Below the pieces are notes generated by a model, which was given only the letters and a program-made list of their open reading frames with translations, made no database searches and had not been told where the DNA came from. Positions 1 to 8,293 of a stretch of 48,426 nt of DNA are shown here, one piece after another. A program made the position numbers and the translations under genes. Source of the stretch: Candidatus Cloacimonetes bacterium ADurb.Bin211 (lineage in GTDB: Bacteria; Cloacimonadota; Cloacimonadia; Cloacimonadales; Cloacimonadaceae); contig MWCN01000049.1 of NCBI GenBank assembly GCA_002070045.1, positions 1-48,426 on the forward strand, read 5' to 3'. How positions within the stretch are numbered: the stretch's first letter is position 1; every line of letters begins with the position of its first letter.

Positions 1-1
1 A

Positions 2-97
2 GAAGATGTTATCTGCGAAGGAAAAGTGAGTCTTTATGCTGACCATCCAGTTTATATTAAAAGCAAGATATTAACCGGTGAAATTGTTTTTAACTAA
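2..97 (+). CDS. 3' end of an unidentified protein gene (partial)
   Basis: An open frame enters from the left edge and ends at TAA 95-97, giving 31 residues that finish in ...TGEIVFN. It stops only three bases before the dihydrofolate reductase start, so the two genes are probably in one operon. The fragment alternates hydrophobic and polar residues as a beta sheet would, but it is too short to assign to a family. Confidence 0.6.
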   Translation, partial: EDVICEGKVSLYADHPVYIKSKILTGEIVFN

Positions 98-100
98 AAA

Positions 101-643
101 ATGATGAATTCTATCTCTAAATTACCCGACCTAAAACTCTCTTTAATTGTAGCTATGGATCGCAATGGCTTAATTGGATACCAAAATCATATTCCCTGGC
201 GAATACCTGAAGACCTGGCATATTTCCGGAAAAAGACCTTAAATCATACAGTGATTATGGGAAAGAATACCTGGATGTCTCTGGGAAATACTTTAGATCA
301 AAGGGTGAACATAATTCTTACTCACGACCATAATTTTTATGTTCCAGGGGCAATAGTTTGTCATAATGTCACTGAATGCCTCCAACATTGTAAACCTGAT
401 GAGGAGGTCTTTGTCATCGGTGGAAGCCAGATATTTAAATTATTCCTTCCACTCATCTCAAAAATGTATATAACTCGTATAGATGCAGAATTTGAAGGAG
501 ATACCTGGTTTCCTGAAATTAACTGGGATGAATGGGAACTGATTTTCTTTGAACAGAAAAAAAGTAAAACTGGCTATTTGCTGACCATTTCTGAATATGT
601 TCGTAAAGATGAAAATTGGAAGCCCGAACTACCTGTGGAATAG
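101..643 (+). CDS. folA: dihydrofolate reductase
   Basis: Reduces 7,8-dihydrofolate to tetrahydrofolate with NADPH in the cytoplasm, supplying one-carbon carriers for thymidylate and purine synthesis. The product is 180 residues, slightly longer than the usual ~160. The N-terminal strand LSLIVAMDRNGLIG is followed by the substrate-site block IPWRIPEDLAYFRK, in which D38 matches the catalytic acid (D27 in E. coli). The cofactor motif VIMGKNTW follows, and FVIGGSQIF near residue 105 is the second conserved glycine block. Two consecutive ATG codons (101 and 104) could start it; no clear Shine-Dalgarno is visible, and the upstream stop is three bases away, so coupling to the preceding gene is likely. 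No thyA is seen in the window. Confidence 0.95.
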   Translation: MMNSISKLPDLKLSLIVAMDRNGLIGYQNHIPWRIPEDLAYFRKKTLNHTVIMGKNTWMSLGNTLDQRVNIILTHDHNFYVPGAIVCHNVTECLQHCKPDEEVFVIGGSQIFKLFLPLISKMYITRIDAEFEGDTWFPEINWDEWELIFFEQKKSKTGYLLTISEYVRKDENWKPELPVE

Positions 644-728
644 GAATTGTTCAGCATTTTTGTCTGAAAAATATCTTGTATTTTGATATATTAATGAAAT
701 TAAAAGAATTTTAAGATGGATATGGGAA

Positions 729-2009
729 ATGAAACTATATAAAATTTCTGCGATTTTAATACTTGTAGCTATTCTTTTTGGAGGTTGCGGTCAAGCTGTT
801 CAATCCAGTAAAGTTCAAGTTAGGTTTTGGCACGGATTGAGTGGTCCACTAGGTGATGTATTAAATGATATGATAATGGAATTCAATCGCACTCACAAAG
901 ATATTGAAATCATCACCAATCCTATCAGCAGCTATACTGCCTTATCTCAAAAACTTTCTGCTGCTCTTCAAGTGGGTAAACAGCCAGACCTGGCACAAGT
1001 TTTTGAATCCTGGGCAGCAAAATATCAGGAAGATAATGTGCTGGTTAGTATTGATAGCCTCATTGCGGTTGATCCTGATATGACTGAAGAAGATTTAAAT
1101 GATTTCTATCCCGTTTTTATGAATTCAATAACCTATAAAGGGAAAAAATGGTCGTTCCCGTTCAATAAAAGCGTTCGTGCTTACTTTTATAATAAAGATG
1201 CTTTTTACCGTGCTGGTTTAGACCCCTACTATTTTCCTGCTACCTGGCAGGAATTTCGGGAATACTGTAAACTACTCACTTCACCTCAAGATGATATTTA
1301 TGGCGCAAATTTTACGGTCAATGAATGGCAATTTGTTAATCTCATCCATCAAGCTGGTGGTACTATAATGGATGAGAATAACCGCCCTGTTCTGAATAGT
1401 AAGTATGGTTTAGAGGCATTAAATTATATTCTTACCTTAGTGAATGTGGATAAAACCGCTAAATCTACTAAAGAAATGGATGGACAGAATGCCTTTCTCG
1501 CAGGAAAAGTTGCTATGTATGAAGGTTCCAGTGTCTCTATCACCTATATGCGTCAACAACCCATCAATTTTGCTGTTGGCTATGCACCACTTCCTACTTA
1601 TAGAACCAAGAAAAGTGCTATAAGTGGAACTAATATTGTAATCTTCAAAAGTGGTAATCCCAAGAAAGAAAAAGCTGCCTGGGAATTCATAAAATGGTTC
1701 ACTTCTACTGAAAGAACTGCAGAATGGAGCGCTCGCACTTGTTATATGCCTTTAAGAAAAAGTGCTATGCAAACGAAGACTATCCAGGATTTTCTGGGTG
1801 AAAATCCTCAGTTTAAAGGTATATATGCACAACTGGAAGATGCCATTTTTGAACCGCAACATCCCGCCTGGTTCGTAGGACGAGATGAACTTAAAAAAAG
1901 TCTGGAAAAAGCCACTGCAGGAATTCTTACTCCTCAACAGGCACTGGATGAAGTAGCAGCTAAGCTTGAAGAACTCGTTAAAGAAGAAGAACAAAAGCAA
2001 AAACAATAA
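729..2009 (+). CDS. extracellular solute-binding lipoprotein, family 1 (carbohydrate ABC type)
   Basis: A 426-residue periplasmic-type binding protein resembling UgpB/MalE-class receptors for sugars or glycerol 3-phosphate. Residues 1-19 form a lipoprotein signal peptide ending in the lipobox FGGC, so C20 would be lipidated. The mature chain starts with the family pattern VRFWHGLSGPLGDVLNDMI. Later family-like segments include FNKSVRAYFYNKDAFYRAGL and the repeated AGKVAMYEGSS type motif. The tail is strongly charged (EEEQKQKQ). No ABC permease or ATPase gene flanks it: upstream is folA, downstream a tRNA. It must work with transport subunits encoded elsewhere or as a stand-alone receptor. The substrate cannot be read from the sequence. 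Confidence 0.88.
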   Translation: MKLYKISAILILVAILFGGCGQAVQSSKVQVRFWHGLSGPLGDVLNDMIMEFNRTHKDIEIITNPISSYTALSQKLSAALQVGKQPDLAQVFESWAAKYQEDNVLVSIDSLIAVDPDMTEEDLNDFYPVFMNSITYKGKKWSFPFNKSVRAYFYNKDAFYRAGLDPYYFPATWQEFREYCKLLTSPQDDIYGANFTVNEWQFVNLIHQAGGTIMDENNRPVLNSKYGLEALNYILTLVNVDKTAKSTKEMDGQNAFLAGKVAMYEGSSVSITYMRQQPINFAVGYAPLPTYRTKKSAISGTNIVIFKSGNPKKEKAAWEFIKWFTSTERTAEWSARTCYMPLRKSAMQTKTIQDFLGENPQFKGIYAQLEDAIFEPQHPAWFVGRDELKKSLEKATAGILTPQQALDEVAAKLEELVKEEEQKQKQ

Positions 2010-2025
2010 TAAAGTTCTATTGCTC

Positions 2026-2058
2026 TTCTTAACATCCTTGATATTGTCCAGTTAAGAA
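2026..2058 (+). terminator. hairpin downstream of the binding-protein gene (possible terminator)
   Basis: TTCTTAAC (2026-2033) and GTTAAGAA (2051-2058) form a perfect 8-bp inverted repeat with a 17-base loop, 17 bases past the stop codon. No T-run follows, so intrinsic termination is uncertain. It separates the binding-protein gene from the tRNA promoter. Confidence 0.4.
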
Positions 2059-2070
2059 TGCAAAATAAGC

Positions 2071-2097
2071 TTGACAATCATTTGTTAAATTTAAATA
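2071..2097 (+). promoter_or_regulatory. promoter of tRNA-Leu(CAA)
   Basis: A perfect -35 box TTGACA lies at 2071-2076 and a -10-like TAAATA at 2092-2097, a 15-base spacer. The predicted start falls just before the mature tRNA 5' end at 2111, which leaves room for a short leader. The -35 match is strong, the -10 moderate. Confidence 0.6.
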
Positions 2098-2110
2098 GAG
2101 TTCACAATAT

Positions 2111-2198
2111 GCCGAAGTGGTGAAATAGGTAGACGCAGTGGACTCAAAATCCACCGGGCTTTTAGCCCGTGCCGGTTCGATTCCGGCCTTCGGCACCA
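2111..2198 (+). tRNA. tRNA-Leu (anticodon CAA)
   Basis: A full class II tRNA. The acceptor stem GCCGAAG pairs with CTTCGGC, followed by an encoded CCA (2196-2198). The anticodon stem GTGGA/TCCAC carries the loop CTCAAAA with anticodon CAA at 2145-2147, reading UUG. The long variable arm CGGGCTTTTAGCCCG is typical of leucine tRNAs. The T arm is GCCGGTTCGATTCCGGC. The overall sequence is very close to the E. coli tRNA-Leu(CAA) layout. Confidence 0.97.
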
Positions 2199-2319
2199 TT
2201 AACTAAGTGGAGCGATTAAGTTCTTAAAAAGTTGATACAAACCCGCATTATTTGTAGAACGAGTTAGTAAAATAATTTTGATTGGGGTATTTTCTTCCCC
2301 TGAACTCATTATCATAAAA

Positions 2320-2338
2320 AAATAACCCAGGGTTATTT
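2320..2338 (+). terminator. short hairpin upstream of the PorV-like gene
   Basis: AAATAACC (2320-2327) and GGTTATTT (2331-2338) form an 8-bp perfect stem with a CAG loop, preceded by an A-run and followed by TTAATGC. It could terminate transcription from the tRNA side or be bidirectional. A weaker GGGG/CCCC hairpin lies just upstream (2284-2300). Otherwise nothing coding is seen between the tRNA and 2377. Confidence 0.4.
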
Positions 2339-2376
2339 AATGCTCTGAGTTGACGGATATCTTTTTTGGAGGTATG

Positions 2377-3411
2377 ATGTCCAAATATACTATATTAATC
2401 CTGGCAGCATTGTTGATACTAATGAACCTGCCCTTCACTCTGGATGCAATTTCCCAGGGTGCATTACTATTTCTCACTTTTGAACCTGGTGCTCGTGCTA
2501 ATGCCCTTGGTCGTGCCTATTCAGCTGTAACTGATGATGCTTATGCTGCCTGGTGGAATCCAGGTGCCACCGCATTCAATCGTAAAACACAATTGGCGGG
2601 AACTCATATACCCTGGCTACAAGGAGCTGGTGGTGGTTTTGATGATATGTTCTATGAATATTTAGGTTTCAACCACTACTTCAAAGATATCGGTAATGTG
2701 AATGTGCAATTTATCTTACTGGATGCTGGAACTCAGGAACAAACCGATGAACAAGGTAATACACTAGGGTCTTTTCACAGCTTTGATTTTGCTGGAGGTG
2801 CAGGTTATAGTTATGAAGTTATACCAGAACATTTAGGCGTAGGTGGAAACTTTAAGCTTGTCTATAGTTATTTAGGACCTGGCACTGGTAACACTGAGGA
2901 TGAAGGTAAAGCTTTTACCTTTGCCTTTGATGTGGGGGCAAAATATCAGGATCTCGGAGTTAATGGATTGGATCTCGCCTTGGCTATTCAAAATATCGGT
3001 CCTAATGTGACCTATGTGGATGAATCTCAGTCGGATCCCTTACCTATGACTTTTCGTTTAGGTGCATCATATCAAATTCTAGATAAACCAATGAATAAAC
3101 TGATTGTCTCTGCTGAAGCCAGTAAAATACTTGCTAATGATGACCCCCTATTTAAACGTTTCATAACTGGCTGGGAACACCTTGATGAGACAATGTATGG
3201 AATTGGGGCAGAATATACCTATCTTAATCTGATTTCTCTGAGAGGTGGATATTTTGCTGACCCTGCAGGAAGTATTGTTGGTCCCAGTTTTGGCGCTGGT
3301 ATTCAATACACCTTCAGTAAAAAATACAAGCTAACTGCTGATTTTGGTATGATAACTGCTGGTGAACTGACAGATTATAACAAAGTATTCTCTTTAGGTT
3401 TTGAGTTCTGA
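2377..3411 (+). CDS. PorV/PorQ-like outer-membrane beta-barrel protein
   Basis: An outer-membrane protein of the PorV/PorQ type, a family linked to type IX secretion. I chose ATG 2377 because GGAGG at 2368-2372 lies 4 bases upstream; ATG 2374 and TTG 2350 are worse placed. Residues 1-~24 are a signal peptide. The mature N terminus carries the family block FEPGARANALGRAYSAVTDD followed by AYAAWWNPGATAF, where WNP is the hallmark. The rest alternates in barrel-like strands and ends in aromatic FSLGFEF, as expected of a barrel C terminus. The next gene encodes a cargo with a type IX C-terminal domain, which supports a secretion role. PorV proper carries and hands off cargo to the sortase; whether this copy does so is inference. 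Confidence 0.82.
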   Translation: MSKYTILILAALLILMNLPFTLDAISQGALLFLTFEPGARANALGRAYSAVTDDAYAAWWNPGATAFNRKTQLAGTHIPWLQGAGGGFDDMFYEYLGFNHYFKDIGNVNVQFILLDAGTQEQTDEQGNTLGSFHSFDFAGGAGYSYEVIPEHLGVGGNFKLVYSYLGPGTGNTEDEGKAFTFAFDVGAKYQDLGVNGLDLALAIQNIGPNVTYVDESQSDPLPMTFRLGASYQILDKPMNKLIVSAEASKILANDDPLFKRFITGWEHLDETMYGIGAEYTYLNLISLRGGYFADPAGSIVGPSFGAGIQYTFSKKYKLTADFGMITAGELTDYNKVFSLGFEF

Positions 3412-3429
3412 TTAATAGAAAAATATTCC

Positions 3430-3467
3430 TTTCAGTTTCCTCGGGATTATTCCTGGGGAAACTGAAA
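3430..3467 (+). promoter_or_regulatory. strong hairpin over the presumed start of the M6 peptidase gene
   Basis: TTTCAGTTTCC (3430-3440) pairs perfectly with GGAAACTGAAA (3457-3467). The inner bases extend the stem by about six pairs (two are G-T) to a 4-base loop, giving roughly 17 bp. It begins 18 bases after the PorV-like stop. It may be a terminator, but no clean T-run follows. The 3' arm holds both the GGGG purine patch and the CTG proposed as the start of the next gene, so it could instead mask translation initiation. Confidence 0.6.
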
Positions 3468-6400
3468 CTCAAATTTCTTCTGAGAGCTGAGTTAATATCT
3501 CTATTTCTAATATATTCCACTTTATTAAGTGGTGAGAAACTTAACCTGAGCAAATATTATCCCACTCATCCACCTAAAGCTCATCCCTATATAGAATTAC
3601 TTAATAAACAGCCAGGAAAGAGCTTAGATAAAAACAAAGATAGCTATAACAAGCTGTTAGTGATTCTGGTTGATTTTCAAGAAGAAATACCAGATGACCC
3701 CAACACTACAGGAAATGGAAAGTTTCAGCTTGAACCTGATCCTAACTATCTTTACAGTATTGGAAGCCCTCCACATAATCGTAAATATTTTCAGGACAAC
3801 CTGGAGGCATTGAGATACTATTATCTTGCTGCTACAGCTGGTTTTTTTAATCTGGAATATGATGTCTATCCTGTAGAGGGAGCTTATACTTTACCCCATA
3901 CTCTGGGTTATTATAATCCACCTTCAGCTTCTAGCGACACTTTTGTTTCCAGAATGGAAGAATATTTCAGAGATGCCTTTACTACAGCAGATAATATTTC
4001 TCCTGAAATAGATTTTTCTGCTTATAGTCATTTTATGATTATTCATGCTGGTTCAGATTGGCAGCATGATATATTATCCGACACACCTTCAGACCTTCCT
4101 TCTTTTTTTATCAGTGTGGGAACTGGAAAAGAAGTTCCTGTAGATGATGGTTCCATTCTTATTAGTAGTGCCTGCAACGTGCCTTCTACAATATCTCAGG
4201 ATTTTATTGATGATGTATATGATGGAACAGTCATCCATTCGGGTTATGGAGCACTAAATGCGGTTATGGCTCATGAATTTGGACACTCTATCGGGTTAGT
4301 AGACCTCTATAATGTCTATAATTGGCAACCAATGGTTGGTGTTTTTGATATTATGGATAGTGGAGGTTCTGGAGTCCTAATGGATGAACTTGAGGATGGA
4401 ACTTATGTAATGCTGGAAGGTGGATTGCCTGTTCTTCCTGGAGCCTGGTCTCGTACTTTAATCTGTGAGGATTTTCTTAAAGCACAAGGTTTATTATTGG
4501 ATCTGGAAGAAATACCACTTCATACACCTATCTCAATTTCTGCCAGTAGCTGGAAACAGTCTGGAAATGCATTTACACCTCAGATTCTTCGTTTACCTCT
4601 ATCCTCTACAGAATATATCCTGGTAGAAAATAGAAGTGTAGACCCTGATGGCGATGGAGCAACTGCAGTTTTTGCAAACGAAGATAAAAGAGTTATTCTC
4701 TATCCTACGGCTATTGAGGACCCGGATAATATACCCACTTACGAATATGATTATCTATTGCCCTCTTTCCAGAAAGCAGACGGTTCTGCTATGGGAGGAG
4801 GTTTTCTGGTCTGGCACATCAATAATGATGTGATATACAATCAAGGAGTCTGGGATAACGAGGGAAATTTCTTTTCCAACTATCAGAATAATTCTGTTAA
4901 TACCCGATTCTCTCTTAGAGGAGTAGAAATAATAGAAGCTGATAATCTACCTGATATAGGTTATCCTTATTCCTGGTACTGGACTGGCACCCAATACGAA
5001 TATTTTTATGCTCACAAACCGTTACTTGATTCTGATGGCTTTTTTCTTCACTGGACTCAAGAACCCTGGAAACCCGCATTAAATAGCGATACAAAACCTC
5101 CCTTAAAAGATAGTCAAGATATGGGCTCACTCTACTGGCTAAATAATATGGGAAATCCTTCCAGAGATATGAATATAACTATATGTTCTGGTAATTTTGA
5201 TAGCACTCAAATCTTTGATTATTCAGAGTCCAGTATAATCACTGCTCCCTTAATTAAATCAAGTTTCAGCGATTTTAATATCCCTCTCTTGATGGACGAT
5301 TCCATCCATCTACTTTCTTATTCAGATAGCAACTGGAGTGACTTGATGGGCAGTTTCTCCTGGAATAATCAAGCTATAGATTTCCCTATAACTACTGCAG
5401 ATCAAGATGGAAATGGATTTCAGGAATTGATTTTAGTGCATAATAATATTCTGGAATTGATACAATTCTCCCAAGACGATTTAGAAAACATCTCCATAAA
5501 CTTTTCAGAGCATATAACTACAGCACCTATTTCTTTTGATAATACTATTTTTGTTACTACTCAAAATACTTTATCCTCTATCCGTAATAATCAAATAATA
5601 CATTCTGTACCCTTACAAAATATAGAGAGACTTGGCTATTATGATGACAAACTCATAGCACTTTGTCCAGACCTCTTATACATAATAGATATAACTACAC
5701 TAACTGTTAGTGAAGAAATGGAATTACCGGAACCTTTTGGCATCTACGAACCAGTAACTTTTTGTGCTTTACCTGAAAATACCTCAATGCTGTTTTTAAT
5801 GTCAAATAAAGGTAATATCTATAGATATGATAGTGGAGGTCTGCATCAGATATATATTGCAAAACCTGATGAACATCCTACACAATTAGGACTAACCTCT
5901 TATCATACTGATGAGACTTCAATTTGTCCTGCTATATTCTGGGGTTCTGGAAATAAAATCTATGCTATAAGCTTTGATGGTTCTTTATTGAAGGGTTATC
6001 CTTATGATACATCTCCTTTCACTTTTGAACCTAATGCTCATTTAATAGCAATGCAAAGCGGTTCAACACCTATTCTATATTTGCCTGTTACTGACAGAGG
6101 ACATCTAGCATTTTCTCCTGAACAAGGGATTTTATGGCAAAATTCGTTATTATCAAACGGAGAGACAGGAAATTCTCATCTAACTATAATCGCTGATGAT
6201 AAATTATCTTCCCATTTATATTGGTATTACACAGATGGAAGCGGAAAGATAATTATTCAAGGGAAAAATGTAGTTCTTGATGAAACTCAGCTTTGCTGGA
6301 ATAGCTTTCGCAATGGAGGGAATGGCACTCTTTATGGAGAATTTATCACTTCCACTCCTGCTCAAAATTTTAATGCCTATGTATTTCCTAATCCTGTAAA

Positions 6401-6623
6401 AGGAGATAATTTTAGAATCCGTATTGAAAATTTCAATCAAACCGTTAAACTACATCTTTATAACATCAATGCAGATTTAATTAAAAGTCAGACTATTCCT
6501 GCTAATGGAAATCCGCAGCGAGATATAATAATTGACAGTCGCAATCTTTCTTCAGGAGTATATATTATAAAGGTGCAGTGCGGAAATAAGAATAAGACTA
6601 TCAAATTTGCAGTACAAAAGTGA
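3462..6623 (+). CDS. secreted M6-family metalloprotease with type IX secretion sorting domain
   Basis: A zinc endopeptidase exported across both membranes. The zinc motif HEFGHSIGLVDLYN gives H271, E272 and H275 (counted from CTG 3462) and matches the M6 pattern HExxHxxGxxDLY. The middle is rich in beta-propeller or FG-GAP-like segments (DQDGNGFQELILVH). The last ~80 residues, VFPNPVKGDNFRI to GVYIIKV and a Lys-rich end, are a type A C-terminal sorting domain. The start is a problem: the first canonical codon is GTG 3660, yet the frame upstream continues with a signal-peptide-like stretch (KLKFLLRAELISLFLIYSTL) and an M6-like pro-segment. There is no ATG at all in 3412-3660. CTG 3462, with GGGG three bases upstream, gives the most natural N terminus (1053 residues). 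The PorV-like gene immediately upstream fits a secretion partnership. Confidence 0.85.
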   Translation: MKLKFLLRAELISLFLIYSTLLSGEKLNLSKYYPTHPPKAHPYIELLNKQPGKSLDKNKDSYNKLLVILVDFQEEIPDDPNTTGNGKFQLEPDPNYLYSIGSPPHNRKYFQDNLEALRYYYLAATAGFFNLEYDVYPVEGAYTLPHTLGYYNPPSASSDTFVSRMEEYFRDAFTTADNISPEIDFSAYSHFMIIHAGSDWQHDILSDTPSDLPSFFISVGTGKEVPVDDGSILISSACNVPSTISQDFIDDVYDGTVIHSGYGALNAVMAHEFGHSIGLVDLYNVYNWQPMVGVFDIMDSGGSGVLMDELEDGTYVMLEGGLPVLPGAWSRTLICEDFLKAQGLLLDLEEIPLHTPISISASSWKQSGNAFTPQILRLPLSSTEYILVENRSVDPDGDGATAVFANEDKRVILYPTAIEDPDNIPTYEYDYLLPSFQKADGSAMGGGFLVWHINNDVIYNQGVWDNEGNFFSNYQNNSVNTRFSLRGVEIIEADNLPDIGYPYSWYWTGTQYEYFYAHKPLLDSDGFFLHWTQEPWKPALNSDTKPPLKDSQDMGSLYWLNNMGNPSRDMNITICSGNFDSTQIFDYSESSIITAPLIKSSFSDFNIPLLMDDSIHLLSYSDSNWSDLMGSFSWNNQAIDFPITTADQDGNGFQELILVHNNILELIQFSQDDLENISINFSEHITTAPISFDNTIFVTTQNTLSSIRNNQIIHSVPLQNIERLGYYDDKLIALCPDLLYIIDITTLTVSEEMELPEPFGIYEPVTFCALPENTSMLFLMSNKGNIYRYDSGGLHQIYIAKPDEHPTQLGLTSYHTDETSICPAIFWGSGNKIYAISFDGSLLKGYPYDTSPFTFEPNAHLIAMQSGSTPILYLPVTDRGHLAFSPEQGILWQNSLLSNGETGNSHLTIIADDKLSSHLYWYYTDGSGKIIIQGKNVVLDETQLCWNSFRNGGNGTLYGEFITSTPAQNFNAYVFPNPVKGDNFRIRIENFNQTVKLHLYNINADLIKSQTIPANGNPQRDIIIDSRNLSSGVYIIKVQCGNKNKTIKFAVQK

Positions 6624-6639
6624 TTAAGAGGAGGAAAAT

Positions 6640-7638
6640 ATGAAGAAGTTTTTATTACTCATTATATGCCTTGCCTTCTTATCTACTCTTTTAGGACAAA
6701 ACATTGATGACTTAATATTCCAAAACAGTGATAAAAGCAATGAGCAAGAAATAATAAAAGTCAATTTTGAAAAGAAAGATGCACGATTAGCTATGCTATA
6801 TTCAGCTATTTTACCTGGAGCAGGACAATTTTATGCAAAACCTTCAGCCGTTATTACCTATATTTTCCCGGTTCTGGAAATTGCTATGATTGGAGGGATG
6901 ATTTATTTTGACCAGCAAGGAGATTCTAAAACAAAAAATTATGAAAATTATGCCAATAGCGAGATAGTTACTCACACCTTCAATTATACTGTTGGCGGAA
7001 ATGATTATTCTTATACCTATACCGGGACTCGCTATAGACGAGACTATCAAAATAATGTGCAAGAAGTTCTAAAAAATATTAATGCTTTTGATATCTATGA
7101 TGATACTTTTTTCCGTTTAGATCAATCGGATACTCAACATTTTTACGAGGATATAGGAAAATACAACAAATATATCTTTGGCTGGGCAGATTGGTATCAT
7201 CGCTTTGCCACAGATCCTACTTCTGGAGATGGAACCTTTATTATGGATGACCCTGCTTATGAAAATCTCTGGGTTTTTACTGGTAGCACAGACCCTCAAT
7301 TAATCCAGAATAGACGCTGGTATCAGAATTATACCGTGGAAGACTTTATGAATGGAGACCTATCTCATCCTATATCTCCCAAGGACCCGGAAGCTTCACT
7401 CTGGCGTCAGGAATATATAAAGATGAGAAAAGATGCAAACAAGCAATATACCTATTCTAATTATTTCACTCTTGGGTTAGCAGCAAATCATATCATTTCT
7501 GCTATTGATGCCTATATTATGACCAATAAGATTAATCGTACAGCTATCACAAAAAATGATAAGGTACAGATGTATTACTATACTGATGTTTCCAATAATA
7601 GTCTAACACCCACTTTAGCTTTAAGAGTAAACTTTTAA
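6640..7638 (+). CDS. envelope protein with PGAGQFY motif, paralogue 1 of 3
   Basis: A 332-residue protein of unknown function with signal peptide MKKFLLLIICLAFLSTLLGQ. It carries SAILPGAGQFYAK near residue 55, a pattern seen in the DUF5683-type membrane family. Two hydrophobic segments stand out, near residues 65-88 (VITYIFPVLEIAMIGGMIYF) and near the C terminus (YFTLGLAANHIISAIDAYI). Between them lies a Tyr-, Asn- and Asp-rich, likely periplasmic region. The start is set by GAGGAGG, 5 bases upstream of the ATG. It begins 16 bases after the M6 peptidase stop and is followed 7 bases later by a shorter relative, so all four are probably co-transcribed. Confidence 0.75.
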   Translation: MKKFLLLIICLAFLSTLLGQNIDDLIFQNSDKSNEQEIIKVNFEKKDARLAMLYSAILPGAGQFYAKPSAVITYIFPVLEIAMIGGMIYFDQQGDSKTKNYENYANSEIVTHTFNYTVGGNDYSYTYTGTRYRRDYQNNVQEVLKNINAFDIYDDTFFRLDQSDTQHFYEDIGKYNKYIFGWADWYHRFATDPTSGDGTFIMDDPAYENLWVFTGSTDPQLIQNRRWYQNYTVEDFMNGDLSHPISPKDPEASLWRQEYIKMRKDANKQYTYSNYFTLGLAANHIISAIDAYIMTNKINRTAITKNDKVQMYYYTDVSNNSLTPTLALRVNF

Positions 7639-7645
7639 ATTTATA

Positions 7646-8293
7646 ATGAAACGCTTTATCTTCTTTCTTCTAATTCTTTCTATAGTACCCTTAGCTGCAT
7701 TGCCAAAATTGAGTTATTCTGCTGCTTCTGCTATCTTACCTGGAACAGGAGAACTCGCACTTGGGAAAACAACTCGTGGTGCTATTATGCTCAGTACCGA
7801 TATACTGGTCTGGAGTTCCTTTTTTGCCCTGGAAAAGGAAAAGGACAATCTAACTGATACCTATAAACAATATGCAGTGGTTTATGCTGGAGCTAAATCA
7901 GGGATGCCTGAAAGTTATTATCAAAATCTACAAAATTATATAAGCAGTGATGATTTTAACCGATATGAGGAACTTTTTGCCCGTAATTATTATTTAATTT
8001 ATTCCTATAACCCAGAAGGATATGAGGAATATATTTTAGCTAATACCTATAGCGATGAAGAAAGCTGGAGCTGGCAAAATCAGACCTATCAAGACCATTA
8101 TAAAAAGTTACGCAGAAGAACTCAAAAAGCTAAAATCTATCAAAATCTTAGTATCGGAGCTTTGGTCCTGAATCGGGTTGTCAGTGTCATAGATGTTTCT
8201 CTTATTAATAAAAAAACAAATAGACCTCTATCCATCTATTTTACTCCTACTTCCAATAATGGTCTAATGTTCAATGTCCAGCTGGAGTATTAA
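7646..8293 (+). CDS. envelope protein with PGTGE motif, paralogue 2 of 3
   Basis: 215 residues, function unknown. The signal peptide is MKRFIFFLLILSIVPLAALP. After it comes SAASAILPGTGELALGKTTRGAIML, aligning with the glycine motif of the first paralogue, then a hydrophobic segment. The central region is aromatic and ends in the block EESWSWQNQTYQDHYKKLRRRTQKA. The C-terminal hydrophobic stretch NLSIGALVLNRVVSVIDV corresponds to AANHIISAIDA of paralogue 1. The stop overlaps the next start as TAATG (8291-8295), indicating tight coupling to paralogue 3. Confidence 0.72.
   Translation: MKRFIFFLLILSIVPLAALPKLSYSAASAILPGTGELALGKTTRGAIMLSTDILVWSSFFALEKEKDNLTDTYKQYAVVYAGAKSGMPESYYQNLQNYISSDDFNRYEELFARNYYLIYSYNPEGYEEYILANTYSDEESWSWQNQTYQDHYKKLRRRTQKAKIYQNLSIGALVLNRVVSVIDVSLINKKTNRPLSIYFTPTSNNGLMFNVQLEY

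Noticed and set aside
729-2009. A complete sugar ABC transporter operon
   Set aside because: Only the binding protein is present; downstream is a terminator-like hairpin and a tRNA gene.
2111-2198. Integration site for a mobile element at tRNA-Leu
   Set aside because: No repeat of the tRNA 3' end and no integrase gene were seen nearby.
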